The translations under genes were made by a program, and so were the position numbers. From assembly GCA_944320775.1 (NCBI GenBank), contig CALUIV010000012.1:1-64000 (forward strand): a DNA stretch of 64,000 bases, read 5' to 3'. Shown piece by piece: positions 1 to 8,939 of the stretch; position 1 is the first letter of the stretch, and each line of letters opens with the position of its first letter. The DNA is from an uncultured Paraprevotella sp. Lineage in GTDB: Bacteria; Bacteroidota; Bacteroidia; Bacteroidales; Bacteroidaceae. The notes beneath the pieces were generated by a model, which saw only the letters and a program-made list of their open reading frames with translations, ran no database searches and was not told where the DNA came from.

Positions 1-2
1 TC

Positions 3-373
3 AAGGCTTACGACATGCGGCGTAACCGTTTCCTGCTCGACTTTCCGAACAACGAGGTGAAGGGCGGTTTCCTGACGATGTTGTCCGCCTCCTACCTGCA
101 ACCGAAGGAAGAGACGGGCGCCTGGTGAGCGTCTACACGGTGTATGTGGAGAAGGCGCAGAGCCAGGGACGCGTGGACTGCGTGCTGGAGACGGCGGACT
201 ATGTTTACGTCTTCGAGTTCAAGCTGGATGGTACAGCAGCGGAGGCTTTACAACAGATTGAGGAGAAAGGTTATGCCCGGGAATATGCCGCCGACAGCCG
301 GAAACTTTATAAAATCGGCGCAGGTTTCTCATCGGAAACCGGTACGATCTGTGACTGGACCGTAGAGGAATGA
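3..373 (+). pseudogene. Remnant of AAA-ATPase / PD-(D/E)XK nuclease-like (DUF1703) protein
   Basis: Two reading frames together resemble the C-terminal part of the common Bacteroidetes AAA-ATPase with a DUF1703 PD-(D/E)XK nuclease-like domain. The first frame (from base 3) reads through a DFPNNEVKGGF motif and stops at TGA 126-128. The second (frame of 125, before the TGA at 371-373) carries QSQGRVDC, a YVFEFKLDGTA core with the D and E-x-K residues, and the EEKGYA helix. In intact family members about 60-70 residues, from memory, separate these blocks. Here they abut at about 113-125 with a frame change, so an internal deletion is likely. The 5' part lies outside the window. A very short intact gene is a less likely reading. 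Confidence 0.7.
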
Positions 374-379
374 ATGAAA

Positions 380-410
380 AAATCCCCGGATGAATTGCAT
401 CCGAGGATTT
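380..410. terminator. Hairpin terminator between the converging pseudogene and rng
   Basis: An inverted repeat pairs AAATCCCCGGATG with CATCCGAGGATTT around a 5-base loop, with one G-T wobble. A-rich sequence lies on the left and T-rich sequence on the right, so it could serve both converging transcripts. It lies directly after the 373 stop and before the rng stop. Confidence 0.75.
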
Positions 411-421
411 ATAGTCTTTTG

Positions 422-1996
422 CTATTTGATTTCGTATTCTTCCTTCATGTCTATTTCCTGCTTATTCTGGTCATAGAATTCATACTGCAGGAAAGCTAAT
501 TTCTGGCTTGGAATGATTTTGACTCCGAAGCCATATTTCATCTGCCATTTTCGTTTCAATGAAACGAATCCCTGATTGATATAGGCAGCCACATAAGGAT
601 GTACGTGCAGGCTGAACTGTTTGATGCCTATTTTGTTTACCAGTATGTTGATTTTGCTTTCCAAAACATCGGTAAACAGATAGCTGGATTTGATGGTTCC
701 TTTGCCAAAACAAGTGGGGCAAGTTTCCTCAACATTGACATCCATCACCGGACGCACCCGCTGGCGCGTGATTTGCATCAGGCCGAATTTGCTTAATGGC
801 AGAATGTTGTGGCGGGCACGGTCTTTTTTCATGTTCTCGCACATTCGTTCATAAAGTTTCTGTCGGTCTTCGGCCTGAGTCATGTCGATGAAGTCTACGA
901 CGATAATACCTCCCATATCCCGAAGTCGGAGCTGGCGTGCCAGTTCGTCGGCTGCGCCTAAATTCACATCCAGGGCATTGGCTTCCTGTCCGTCTTTGGA
1001 CTTGGCCCGGTTACCACTGTTGACATCGACTACATGGAGCGCTTCGGTGTGTTCGATAATCAGGTAAGCACCATGTTTATAGGATACGGTTTTTCCAAAC
1101 GAAGCTTTGATTTGCTTGGTTATATCAAAATTGTCGAAGATGGGCAATTTTCCGCTATAACGCTTGACAATTTGCGCCCGGTCGGGGGCAATGAGGGTGA
1201 CATAATCTTTCACCTCATTGTAAATTGCTTCATCATTAATATAGATATTCTCATAAGAGGGATTGAACAAGTCGCGCAACATGGCTACCGTACGGCTGGT
1301 TTCTTCGTAGACCAGTTCGGGCAGCTTGGTGGCCTTTTGAGCTTTAATGATTGCTTCCTCCCATTTTTTGAGTAATATCTTTAATTCGGTATCGAGCTCG
1401 GCAACCCGTTTTCCTTCTGCAACTGTCCGTACAATAACTCCGAAATTCTTGGGCTTGATGCTTTGAATGAGTTGTTTCAGGCGGGCACGCTCTTCTGATG
1501 ATTTGATTTTTGAAGAAACAGAAACCTTGTCGTTGAAAGGAATCAGAACCAGATAACGGCCCGGAAAAGACAATTCACAGGTCAGACGGGGGCCTTTGGT
1601 TGAAATCGGTTCCTTGACGATCTGCACCAGAATTTCCTGGCCTGGCTGAAGGATATTCTGCACACTTCCTTCTTTGTCCAGATTTGGCTGTATGGTAGCC
1701 TTCGACATGGGATAAAGTTTCTTCTTGTCGCTGGTGACTTGTTTGAGGTATTTGGCGTAGGAATTGAATTGAGGTCCCAAATCCAGATAATGCAAGAAGG
1801 CATCGCGTTCGTAGCCTACGTTGACGAAACAGGCATTCAGGCCAGGCATCAGTTTCTTGACTTTGGCCAGATAGACGTTTCCGACAGCAAAAGACGCTGA
1901 TTGCCCTTCTTTTTGGAATTCCACCAGTTTCTTGTCTTCAAGCAAGGCTATGGAAATCTCTTCGGGCTGAACATCTACTACTACTTCGCTTGTCAT
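422..1996 (-). CDS. rng: Ribonuclease G (RNase E/G family)
   Basis: A 524-residue RNase E/G family endoribonuclease for rRNA 5' processing and mRNA turnover in the cytoplasm. An S1-like RNA-binding domain lies near residues 35-120. The catalytic Mg-binding aspartates sit in the HVVDVNSGNR and VVDFIDM segments, and a zinc-link-like CPTCFGKG follows near residue 435. The length matches RNase G and lacks the long C-terminal scaffold of RNase E. The chosen start gives the usual TSEVVVDVQPEE N-terminus. It lies downstream of HU and the small basic protein on the same strand, but a stem-loop at 2044-2090 separates them. Confidence 0.95.
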   Translation of the reverse strand: MTSEVVVDVQPEEISIALLEDKKLVEFQKEGQSASFAVGNVYLAKVKKLMPGLNACFVNVGYERDAFLHYLDLGPQFNSYAKYLKQVTSDKKKLYPMSKATIQPNLDKEGSVQNILQPGQEILVQIVKEPISTKGPRLTCELSFPGRYLVLIPFNDKVSVSSKIKSSEERARLKQLIQSIKPKNFGVIVRTVAEGKRVAELDTELKILLKKWEEAIIKAQKATKLPELVYEETSRTVAMLRDLFNPSYENIYINDEAIYNEVKDYVTLIAPDRAQIVKRYSGKLPIFDNFDITKQIKASFGKTVSYKHGAYLIIEHTEALHVVDVNSGNRAKSKDGQEANALDVNLGAADELARQLRLRDMGGIIVVDFIDMTQAEDRQKLYERMCENMKKDRARHNILPLSKFGLMQITRQRVRPVMDVNVEETCPTCFGKGTIKSSYLFTDVLESKINILVNKIGIKQFSLHVHPYVAAYINQGFVSLKRKWQMKYGFGVKIIPSQKLAFLQYEFYDQNKQEIDMKEEYEIK

Positions 1997-2043
1997 TCTT
2001 CAATAACTGTTTAATTGTTTATACAACCTCTGTCGCATACGAA

Positions 2044-2090
2044 AAACAAACTTGAGCAATATAAATGGCTATACCGCATCAAGTTTGTTT
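2044..2090 (-). terminator. Stem-loop upstream of rng
   Basis: AAACAAACTTGA pairs perfectly with TCAAGTTTGTTT across a 23-base loop. On the minus strand the second arm runs into a short T tract, so it can end the transcript of the small basic gene or act as a leader structure for rng. Confidence 0.55.
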
Positions 2091-2125
2091 CTTGCTTATT
2101 TATCCATTTCTCTACAAGCTACAGA

Positions 2126-2215
2126 CTATTTGCTTTTATGTCTGTTCTTTCTTAGTCTTTTCTTACGCTTGTGAGTGGCCATTTTGTGTCTTTTTTTCTT
2201 CTTTCCGCTTGGCAT
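2126..2215 (-). CDS. 29-residue basic AURKAIP1/COX24-like small protein (probable ribosome-associated)
   Basis: A 30-codon frame, ATG at 2215 and TAG at 2126, encodes a highly basic peptide beginning MPSGKKKKRHKMATHKRKKR. Nearly identical tiny proteins are conserved in Bacteroidetes and are annotated as AURKAIP1/COX24-domain proteins. This domain resembles the mitochondrial small-subunit protein mS38, so a ribosome-associated role is inferred by analogy. It sits 53 bases downstream of HU on the same strand, consistent with co-transcription. The conserved protein sequence is the evidence that this short frame is real; function is not shown here. Confidence 0.8.
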   Translation of the reverse strand: MPSGKKKKRHKMATHKRKKRLRKNRHKSK

Positions 2216-2268
2216 AGCTCTTAATTTTATATGGTTAATACTATTTGTTAGAAACTCATTCGTAATAT

Positions 2269-2547
2269 TTATTTCTTAACGGCATCAACAAAAACCTTGG
2301 CCGGTTTAAAAGCAGGAATATTGTGCTCGTCGATAATGATTGTCGTATTCTTGGATATGTTTCTTGCTGTTTTCTTAGCACGTTTCTTCAAGATGAAACT
2401 ACCAAAACCACGAAGATAAACATTTTCTTCTTTTGTGGTTAAAGATTCCTTGACTGAGTCCATGAACGCTTCAACTGTAGTCAGCACAGTATATTTGTCA
2501 ATTCCAGTCTTTTGAGAAATCTCATTTACGATATCTGCTTTAGTCAT
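2269..2547 (-). CDS. HU/IHF family DNA-binding protein
   Basis: A 92-residue nucleoid protein. The N-terminal helices (MTKADIVNEISQKTGI) and the beta-arm region with RGFGSF and AFKPAKVF are standard HU/IHF features. HU dimers bend DNA and shape the nucleoid; whether this copy is HU-like or IHF-like cannot be told from sequence alone. A TATATTTG -7 element lies at 2607-2600 on the minus strand, but no clear -33 element. Divergent from mutY. Confidence 0.95.
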   Translation of the reverse strand: MTKADIVNEISQKTGIDKYTVLTTVEAFMDSVKESLTTKEENVYLRGFGSFILKKRAKKTARNISKNTTIIIDEHNIPAFKPAKVFVDAVKK

Positions 2548-2720
2548 TTTGTGTAAAATTATTGTTTATGAATTTCTTGTATTTACATTTTTCGGATTGC
2601 AAATATATAGCTTTTTGATGAGCTTATGAAATTTATTTGGAGATTTTTCGCTAAAAAAGCTGATTATTATGCTTTTGGATGCTAACTTTGTCTGTGTAGA
2701 ATCAATAAAAGACGATTTTT

Positions 2721-3770
2721 ATGGCTGATTTTGCCCGTATATTACATGACTGGTATCAGGTACACAAACGAGTTTTACCCTGGAGAGAAACAAAGGATCC
2801 TTATCGGATTTGGGTTTCTGAAATTATTCTGCAGCAAACCAGAGTAGATCAGGGTTTGGATTATTATTTGCGTTTTATCGCCCGGTTCCCTGATGTTTGG
2901 ACTTTGGCGGAAACAGATGAAAGCGAAGTCTTGAAATATTGGGAAGGTCTGGGGTATTATTCCAGAGCCAGAAATCTGTTGCAGGCTGCCCGTCAGGTAT
3001 GTGCGTTGGGAAAATTTCCGGATTCGTATTCAGAAATACGGAAGTTACGCGGGGTGGGAGATTATACGGCGGCAGCCATAGCATCGTTTGCATTCGGACT
3101 GCCTTATGCTGCAGTCGACGGTAATGTTTATCGGGTCTTGTCACGTTATTATGGCGTTGAACTACCGATTGATACGGGTGCTGGAAAAAAATATTTTGCA
3201 GCTTTGGCCACGGAAACACTTGACCGGAAACATCCGGCAAATTATAATCAGGCTATCATGGATTTTGGAGCATTGCAATGTGTGCCCAAAAATCCGGATT
3301 GTTCTGCTTGTCCTTTTTGTGCTTCCTGTGTTGCTTTCCGGGATGGTCTCGTAGCACAATTACCGATAAAAATCGGAAAACAGACTTTACGTTCCCGTTT
3401 CTTTACCTTTATTTATATAGAATATTCTGATTTAGTGGCTTTATGGCGTCGCGGAACCGGAGATATTTGGGAAGGGTTGTATCAACCTCTTCAATTTGAG
3501 TGGGAAGAGGCATTACCAGATGAAATACAGCTGTATAAACGTTTGTCGGATTTGTTCGTCGGTCAGGGTAATATAACCTTTTTGCCTTTGAAAATTTGTG
3601 AACGACAAAGGCTTAGCCATCAATTGTTGCATGTTTCTTTTTATAGATTATCTTTGTCATTCCCTCCGGATGAATCGGCATTGCCTCAAGGGATAATCTG
3701 GGTCGAAAAAAATAAATTGGCCCAATATGCATTTCCGAAAATGCTGGCAGAAATGACAGAAAAGTTGTAA
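2721..3770 (+). CDS. mutY: A/G-specific adenine glycosylase
   Basis: A 349-residue base-excision repair enzyme that removes adenine mispaired with 8-oxoguanine. It has the EIILQQTRV helix, a helix-hairpin-helix (LRGVGDYTAAAIASFAFG) followed by the AAVDGNVYRVLSR catalytic-Asp segment, and a 4Fe-4S cluster with canonical C-x6-C-x2-C-x5-C spacing near residues 193-209. The C-terminal NUDIX-like domain is present, so the gene is full length. A TAACTTTG -7 element at 2683-2690 lies just upstream. It precedes ssb, as in many Bacteroidetes. Confidence 0.96.
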   Translation: MADFARILHDWYQVHKRVLPWRETKDPYRIWVSEIILQQTRVDQGLDYYLRFIARFPDVWTLAETDESEVLKYWEGLGYYSRARNLLQAARQVCALGKFPDSYSEIRKLRGVGDYTAAAIASFAFGLPYAAVDGNVYRVLSRYYGVELPIDTGAGKKYFAALATETLDRKHPANYNQAIMDFGALQCVPKNPDCSACPFCASCVAFRDGLVAQLPIKIGKQTLRSRFFTFIYIEYSDLVALWRRGTGDIWEGLYQPLQFEWEEALPDEIQLYKRLSDLFVGQGNITFLPLKICERQRLSHQLLHVSFYRLSLSFPPDESALPQGIIWVEKNKLAQYAFPKMLAEMTEKL

Positions 3771-3872
3771 GAGAGGATAGAAACTGTTGGATGATAAAAT
3801 GAAAAAGAACAAGAGCGTTTCGGTTGCAAATGAATCTTTTTTGCTCTCTGAAAAAGAAAAATATACGCTAAT

Positions 3873-3905
3873 ATTGGGTTAAATCATGAATTGGTGCTAT
3901 CTTTG
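3873..3905 (+). promoter_or_regulatory. Bacteroidetes-type promoter for ssb
   Basis: ATTG at 3873-3876, 21 bases, then TATCTTTG at 3898-3905. The -7 box is a perfect TAnnTTTG; the -33 differs at one base from TTTG. Confidence 0.6.
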
Positions 3906-3939
3906 AACCGTAAAATTAAAATAGAGGAGGAATTTAGTT

Positions 3940-4380
3940 ATGTCTCTGAATAAAGTCATGTTGATTGGTAACGTAGGAAAAGACCCGGATGTGCGTTATC
4001 TGGATAATGGAGTAGCTGTGGCAAGTTTTCCGTTGGCAACGACAGAACGTGGTTATAAGTTGCAGAATGGTACGGAAGTACCTGAACGTACGGATTGGCA
4101 CAATATCGTCTTGTGGCGCGGCTTGGCTGAAATCGCTGAAAAATATGTTCATAAAGGAGACAAACTGTATATTGAAGGAAAAATCAAAACTCGTTCTTAC
4201 GATGATCAGAATGGGATGAAGCGATATATCACGGAGATTTTTGCAGATAATATGGAGATGTTGACCTCGCGATCGGTCACTAACCAGCAGCAGACTGCAG
4301 TGGGAACAGCTGGCTCCGGTATGCAGCAAATGGCTCCTGAGGCAGGTGCCGTGAATCCTTCTGAGGATCTGCCTTTCTAA
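3940..4380 (+). CDS. ssb: Single-stranded DNA-binding protein
   Basis: A 146-residue OB-fold protein that coats single-stranded DNA in replication and repair. The N-terminus MSLNKVMLIGNVGKDPDV is the classic SSB strand. The acidic tail ends EDLPF, the tip that recruits partner proteins. An unusually strong purine-rich ribosome site (GAGGAGG) precedes the ATG, and a promoter lies at 3873-3905. Placed between mutY and gldE, a conserved order in this phylum. Confidence 0.96.
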   Translation: MSLNKVMLIGNVGKDPDVRYLDNGVAVASFPLATTERGYKLQNGTEVPERTDWHNIVLWRGLAEIAEKYVHKGDKLYIEGKIKTRSYDDQNGMKRYITEIFADNMEMLTSRSVTNQQQTAVGTAGSGMQQMAPEAGAVNPSEDLPF

Positions 4381-4402
4381 TGTTTAATTTAAATTTTTTG
4401 TT

Positions 4403-5764
4403 TTGGACTCAGACACGTTTTTATCTGGTTTTTTAGACCTTTTTGATGAAGTTGTCATTATGTCTCCCAGTGTGGGGGCTATTATAGCCTTGTTGATGGC
4501 TATGGTTTTGTTATTGTGTTCAGGATTTGCATCGGCTTCTGAAATTGCCTTCTTTTCTTTGTCGCCAACAGATATCAGCGCAGTTGAGGAAGGAAAACAT
4601 GCTTCCGATGACCGTATTTTGGCCTTGCGGGCTGATTCAGAACGTTTGTTGGCTACGATACTGATTACGAATAATTTTGTGAATGTCGGTATCATTATGT
4701 TGCTCAATTATTTTTTTGCAGAAGTCATTGATTTTGGAGGAAGTGATTTGCTGGAATTCCTGTTTATGACCGTTCTGCTCACGTTCCTGCTTTTGCTTTT
4801 TGGTGAAATCATGCCTAAAATCTATTCAGCACAGCATACATTGAGCTTTTGCCGTATGGTGGCTCCTGTCCTGCAAATTGTGGAGCGGATATTTTGGCCG
4901 GTTTCTTCGTTGTTGATGCGTTCTAAAAAAATTGCTTCCAAGGTGGTTCAAAAAGAAAACCGGACTCTTTCCGTGGATGAACTGGAACAGGCGTTGGAAC
5001 TGACGGACAAAAAGGAGATTGCTGAAGAACAGAATATGTTGGAAGGCATTATTCGGTTTGGAGGAGAGATGGCCCGCGAAGTAATGACACCGCGAGTGGA
5101 TATCGTAGATCTGGATATTAAGACGCCATATTCTGAAGTGCTTAAATGTATCGTTGAAAATAATTATTCGCGTATTCCGGTGTACTCCGGTTCAAAAGAC
5201 AATATAAAAGGAGTACTTTATATTAAGGATTTGTTGCCTCATCTGAACAAACCGGCAAATTTCCGTTGGCAATCCTTGATGAGGCCGCCTTTTTTTGTTC
5301 CGGAAACAAAAATGATTGATGACCTGTTGCGCGATTTTCAGACCAATAAGGTGCATATAGCCATCGTTGTTGATGAATTCGGAGGAACTTCGGGTATCGT
5401 TACGATGGAGGATATCATCGAAGAGATAGTCGGTGAGATTAATGATGAATACGATGAAGAAGAGATGCCGTATGTTAAAGTCAGTGCCAATTCCTTTGTT
5501 TTTGAAGCCAAAGTGTTGCTTTCTGATTTCTACAAGATCATGAAGCTGGATGATGAAACATTTGATGATGTTGCTGGAGAAGCAGATACTTTGGCCGGAT
5601 TGTTACTGGAAATCAAAGGGGAATTTCCAAAATTGCATGAAGTGATTACCTATCGGAATTTCCGTTTTGAGATCGTTGAGATGGACGAGCGTCGGATTGT
5701 AAAAGTGCAAGTTACAGTAGAACCGGAGCATGCGGCAGATGCTCAAGAAATGTCTCAGTCATAA
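4403..5764 (+). CDS. gldE: GldE-like CNNM/CorC-family membrane protein (hemolysin-type, CBS pair)
   Basis: A 453-residue integral membrane protein. The N-terminal CNNM/DUF21 domain has about four hydrophobic segments (residues about 20-150), then a CBS pair with RIPVYSG and VDEFGGTSGIVTMED, and a C-terminal CorC/HlyC domain. Position after mutY-ssb and sequence match GldE, named for Flavobacterium gliding but widespread in non-gliding Bacteroidales, where ion transport is the family-based guess. The start used is a TTG giving MDSDTFLSG, which resembles GldE N-termini; the alternative ATG at 4460 would still precede the first membrane segment. Confidence 0.88.
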   Translation: MDSDTFLSGFLDLFDEVVIMSPSVGAIIALLMAMVLLLCSGFASASEIAFFSLSPTDISAVEEGKHASDDRILALRADSERLLATILITNNFVNVGIIMLLNYFFAEVIDFGGSDLLEFLFMTVLLTFLLLLFGEIMPKIYSAQHTLSFCRMVAPVLQIVERIFWPVSSLLMRSKKIASKVVQKENRTLSVDELEQALELTDKKEIAEEQNMLEGIIRFGGEMAREVMTPRVDIVDLDIKTPYSEVLKCIVENNYSRIPVYSGSKDNIKGVLYIKDLLPHLNKPANFRWQSLMRPPFFVPETKMIDDLLRDFQTNKVHIAIVVDEFGGTSGIVTMEDIIEEIVGEINDEYDEEEMPYVKVSANSFVFEAKVLLSDFYKIMKLDDETFDDVAGEADTLAGLLLEIKGEFPKLHEVITYRNFRFEIVEMDERRIVKVQVTVEPEHAADAQEMSQS

Positions 5765-5775
5765 TTTGATATTAT

Positions 5776-6471
5776 ATGCCTTTATATAAGAAAATACAGA
5801 CAGATTCTTACGCGGTTTTTGTCTGGAAAGTTACAGAAACTTATGATGAACTGATCGCTGTTCTGCCTCATTCTGATATATTCCGGAATGAGGCAGAACG
5901 CCGTTTTACCAGTATGAAACGAAGACTGGAATTTGCCGCAGTACGTGTTGCATTGTATGTAGCGGCAGGAATCGATTATCCTGAAATAGGATATATGGCT
6001 TCGGGAAAACCTTTTCTTTTGCACGATTCTCGTGAATTATCTGTTTCGCACACGCAAAATTATGTTGCCGTGATGTTGACAGAAGATAAGATGCCCGGAG
6101 TGGATATAGAACGGCGTTCGGATCGGATTGTCAATTTGAAAAGCCGGATTATCGGACCAGAAGAGCTGGCTGATTCTCCGGAATGTCTGTTATTGCATTG
6201 GTCTGCTAAAGAGACTGCATATAAAATTATGCAATGTAGGGATGTAGATTTTGTTCGCCATTTGAAATTATCAGTATTGCCGGAATATATCATTTCTGAT
6301 GGGATAAAAAAATCGGGTGAAGCGGTTATGAAAACTGTTCACCCGGATTATGTGGCATCGTTTATGATAAATTATGTATTGGATGATGAGTTTATCTTAA
6401 CTTATTCCGTTACTTCAAAGAAAACACATCAGGACAACTTGTGCAATGATGACGCGGCTAAACATGGCTAA
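5776..6471 (+). CDS. 4'-phosphopantetheinyl transferase superfamily protein
   Basis: A 231-residue Sfp/AcpS-type enzyme expected to transfer 4'-phosphopantetheine from CoA to a carrier-protein serine. Diagnostic motifs are SVSHTQNYVAV, the Mg-binding GVDIE near residue 108, and WSAKETAYK near residue 150. It starts 11 bases after gldE and is probably in the same transcript, an order conserved in the phylum. Its last 57 bases overlap in antisense the end of the convergent transporter gene. The acceptor carrier protein is not in the window. Confidence 0.92.
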   Translation: MPLYKKIQTDSYAVFVWKVTETYDELIAVLPHSDIFRNEAERRFTSMKRRLEFAAVRVALYVAAGIDYPEIGYMASGKPFLLHDSRELSVSHTQNYVAVMLTEDKMPGVDIERRSDRIVNLKSRIIGPEELADSPECLLLHWSAKETAYKIMQCRDVDFVRHLKLSVLPEYIISDGIKKSGEAVMKTVHPDYVASFMINYVLDDEFILTYSVTSKKTHQDNLCNDDAAKHG

Positions 6472-8076
6472 CGGATAAACAGTTGCATAGCTGACCGGTG
6501 CTTCTTCGCCAGGAATGGAATCGTTTACGTAATTTAATGCCATTGGGTTGGCCATACTACCGCATAACATACCACAAGTAGTGCCAAAGTCTGTCTTATA
6601 AATGCGCAGAGCAATCCATCCCATGATCGTTACGGGAATCAGAGTAATCAGAAAACCGGTTGCAATCCAGATTGCTCCTTCCGGACGGACAACGGTCTCA
6701 AAGAAGTGAGCACCTGCATCAATTCCCAGACAGGCCAGATATAGTGACAGTCCGATACCTCGAAGCATCAAATTGGCGCTTCGGGTGGTGTAGATGCGCA
6801 TATGCAGACGAGGTCCGAAACATCCGACGAGGATGCCGACAATGATCGGGCCTCCGGCTAGTCCCAGTTTGACAGGAGTGGTGATACCAGGAATGGCTAT
6901 TGGTATAGATCCTAAAACCAATCCAAGAACTATGCCGACGAAAATAGCTGCCAGATTGGGTTCTTTAAGTGACATGACCGTATTACCCAAGATTTTTTCT
7001 ACTTGTTTGATGGCAGCTGCTTCGCCAACAACCGTCAACCGGTCGCCCAATTGAAGGATTAGGTCTGGAGTGGCCAATAGCTTGACACCACTACGCAATA
7101 CACGGCTGACATTAATGTCGTAAGCATTGCGGAGTTTCAGGGAGCCTAACCGGCGTCCGTTTATTTCCGGACGAGTCACGACGATATAACTGGATACCAG
7201 TTCACGGTCGATGGCATTCCAGTCGATATCCTCTTTGTTCCAGTCTCTATTTTCCTGTTCGCCGAAAATCATGGTCAACATGGGCATATCCTTTTCTATG
7301 GTAACAACCAGAATACGGTCGTTTTCTTTCAGGATTGTATCCCGTGAAGGTATGGATACCTTTCCATTACGCCACAATCGGGAAATGACAAATTTGGAAT
7401 GACTGTCATGAGCCAGATCGCCAATTTTTTTGTTGTATATACCCGGATTATGAACCTGAAAAGCTGCAATATAAGTATGATTCGGATCTTCTGTCTTTTT
7501 AACTTCCAAATCGGATGGACGGACGAAAACTTTCCGGATAAAAAGCATGGCCAGAATAACGCCGACAACACCTAACGGATAGGTGACAGCACAGCTTAAA
7601 GCCGCACCACTGGCATCAAAGCCAAGTTGTTTTAAGGTTTGTTGTGCGGCACCGAGCGCCGGTGTGTTTGTCGTGGCACCACACAGAATGCCAATCATAT
7701 CTTGTAAAGGGACGTTCAGACCATAACTTAGTGCGATGGTCATGACAGTTCCTAGTAAAATTACTCCTAAGCTGAGCATGTTCAGACGGACACCTCCCTT
7801 ACGGAAAGAACTGAAGAAACCCGGACCGACCTGAAGTCCCAGTGAATAGACAAAAAGAACTAATCCGAAACTTTCCGCATAATTCAGCATGTTCGGGTCA
7901 AGAGATATGCCCAAATGGCCGGCAATAATTCCCATGAAAAAAACAAAGGTAACCCCTAAGGATACCCCCAGGATGCGTACACGTCCCAATGATATTCCGA
8001 TGGCCGTGACAAGCGAAAGAACGATGATGGCTTGCAGGGCCGAATGTTCAAATAGCAAACTGTTAATCCATTCCAT
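6415..8076 (-). CDS. Putative AAE-family (AspT/YidE/YbjL) transporter with two TrkA_C domains
   Basis: A 553-residue inner-membrane protein with the internal duplication of the aspartate:alanine exchanger family. Five or more hydrophobic segments lie in each half (residues about 1-175 and 375-553), and both contain the family's G-rich signature (TTNTPALGAAQQTL and GSMANPMALNYV). Between them lie two TrkA_C-like regulatory domains (about 200-370). The substrate is unknown. It lies 74 bases after trpA on the same strand, so readthrough is possible. TAACTTTG at 8088-8081 offers its own -7 element very close to the ATG. The 3' end overlaps the transferase gene. Confidence 0.9.
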   Translation of the reverse strand: MEWINSLLFEHSALQAIIVLSLVTAIGISLGRVRILGVSLGVTFVFFMGIIAGHLGISLDPNMLNYAESFGLVLFVYSLGLQVGPGFFSSFRKGGVRLNMLSLGVILLGTVMTIALSYGLNVPLQDMIGILCGATTNTPALGAAQQTLKQLGFDASGAALSCAVTYPLGVVGVILAMLFIRKVFVRPSDLEVKKTEDPNHTYIAAFQVHNPGIYNKKIGDLAHDSHSKFVISRLWRNGKVSIPSRDTILKENDRILVVTIEKDMPMLTMIFGEQENRDWNKEDIDWNAIDRELVSSYIVVTRPEINGRRLGSLKLRNAYDINVSRVLRSGVKLLATPDLILQLGDRLTVVGEAAAIKQVEKILGNTVMSLKEPNLAAIFVGIVLGLVLGSIPIAIPGITTPVKLGLAGGPIIVGILVGCFGPRLHMRIYTTRSANLMLRGIGLSLYLACLGIDAGAHFFETVVRPEGAIWIATGFLITLIPVTIMGWIALRIYKTDFGTTCGMLCGSMANPMALNYVNDSIPGEEAPVSYATVYPLAMFSRVIIAQVVLMCFL

Positions 8077-8150
8077 GCTGCAAAGTTATACCTTTTACTC
8101 GGCATAGCGATGGATTTCGGCAAAAATATTTGCTTTTTGTCACTTCTGCC

Positions 8151-8924
8151 TTATTCGGATAAGGTTTGTAGAAGAATTTCGACTGCCTTCATCGGATCTT
8201 TTTCCTGGTCGAGAATCGAGATGAATTTGCTGCCAATAATGATTCCCGAGGCATATTGTCGGGCAGCGTCGGCTGTAGCTTTATTACTGATACCAAATCC
8301 GATCATCCGGGGGTTACGGAGTTGCATTTTATGGATACGGTTAAAATACTCCAGATGTTGTTTTTCGAACATTTGTCGGGCTCCGGTTGTTGCAGCAGCA
8401 GATACCATGTAGATAAAGCCGTCCGTGTGACTATCAATGAAGCGAATACGTTCTTCGCTGGTGGCAGGGGTGATCAGCATGATTATTTTCAGGTCGAAAC
8501 GGTCGGCTATTGGTTTGTAATAGTCCAGATATTCCTGAAATGGCAGATCGGGTATGATTAGTCCGTCAATACCGCATTGTTGGCAGGTCTGGCAGAAACG
8601 TTCAAATCCATATTGCATGATCGGGTTTAGATAGCCCATCAGAATCAGTGGAATTTCTATTTGGTTACGAATCGTTTTTAATTGATCGAACAGAACTTTT
8701 ATCTTCATGCCATTGTGTAAAGCCTGTTGGGCTGCTTGCTGTATGACTGGGCCGTCGGCTACCGGATCACTGAAAGGGATACCTATTTCAATCATATCCA
8801 CACCTTTTTTTGCAAGTGCTTGTATTACAGGTACTGTACTGTTGCAGTCCGGATGACCGGCGCAGAAATATACGGAAAGCAGATTTTCTTGTTTTTTCTC
8901 AAATAATGCTGTTATTCTATTCAT
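8151..8924 (-). CDS. trpA: Tryptophan synthase alpha chain
   Basis: A 257-residue TIM-barrel subunit that cleaves indole-3-glycerol phosphate to indole and glyceraldehyde-3-phosphate. Markers include GVDMIEIGIPFSDPVADGP with the catalytic Glu, and GLIIPDLPFQE with the catalytic Asp. It is the last gene of trpBEGDCFA, 15 bases after trpF. Its partner trpB is at the opposite end of the operon, which is unlike the adjacent trpBA of many bacteria. Confidence 0.97.
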   Translation of the reverse strand: MNRITALFEKKQENLLSVYFCAGHPDCNSTVPVIQALAKKGVDMIEIGIPFSDPVADGPVIQQAAQQALHNGMKIKVLFDQLKTIRNQIEIPLILMGYLNPIMQYGFERFCQTCQQCGIDGLIIPDLPFQEYLDYYKPIADRFDLKIIMLITPATSEERIRFIDSHTDGFIYMVSAAATTGARQMFEKQHLEYFNRIHKMQLRNPRMIGFGISNKATADAARQYASGIIIGSKFISILDQEKDPMKAVEILLQTLSE

Positions 8925-8939
8925 TGTTCTGTTTCTTAA

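Noticed and set aside
599-1375. Plus-strand frames opposite rng and similar long shadow frames elsewhere
   Set aside because: They are antisense to clearly conserved proteins and show no family motifs.
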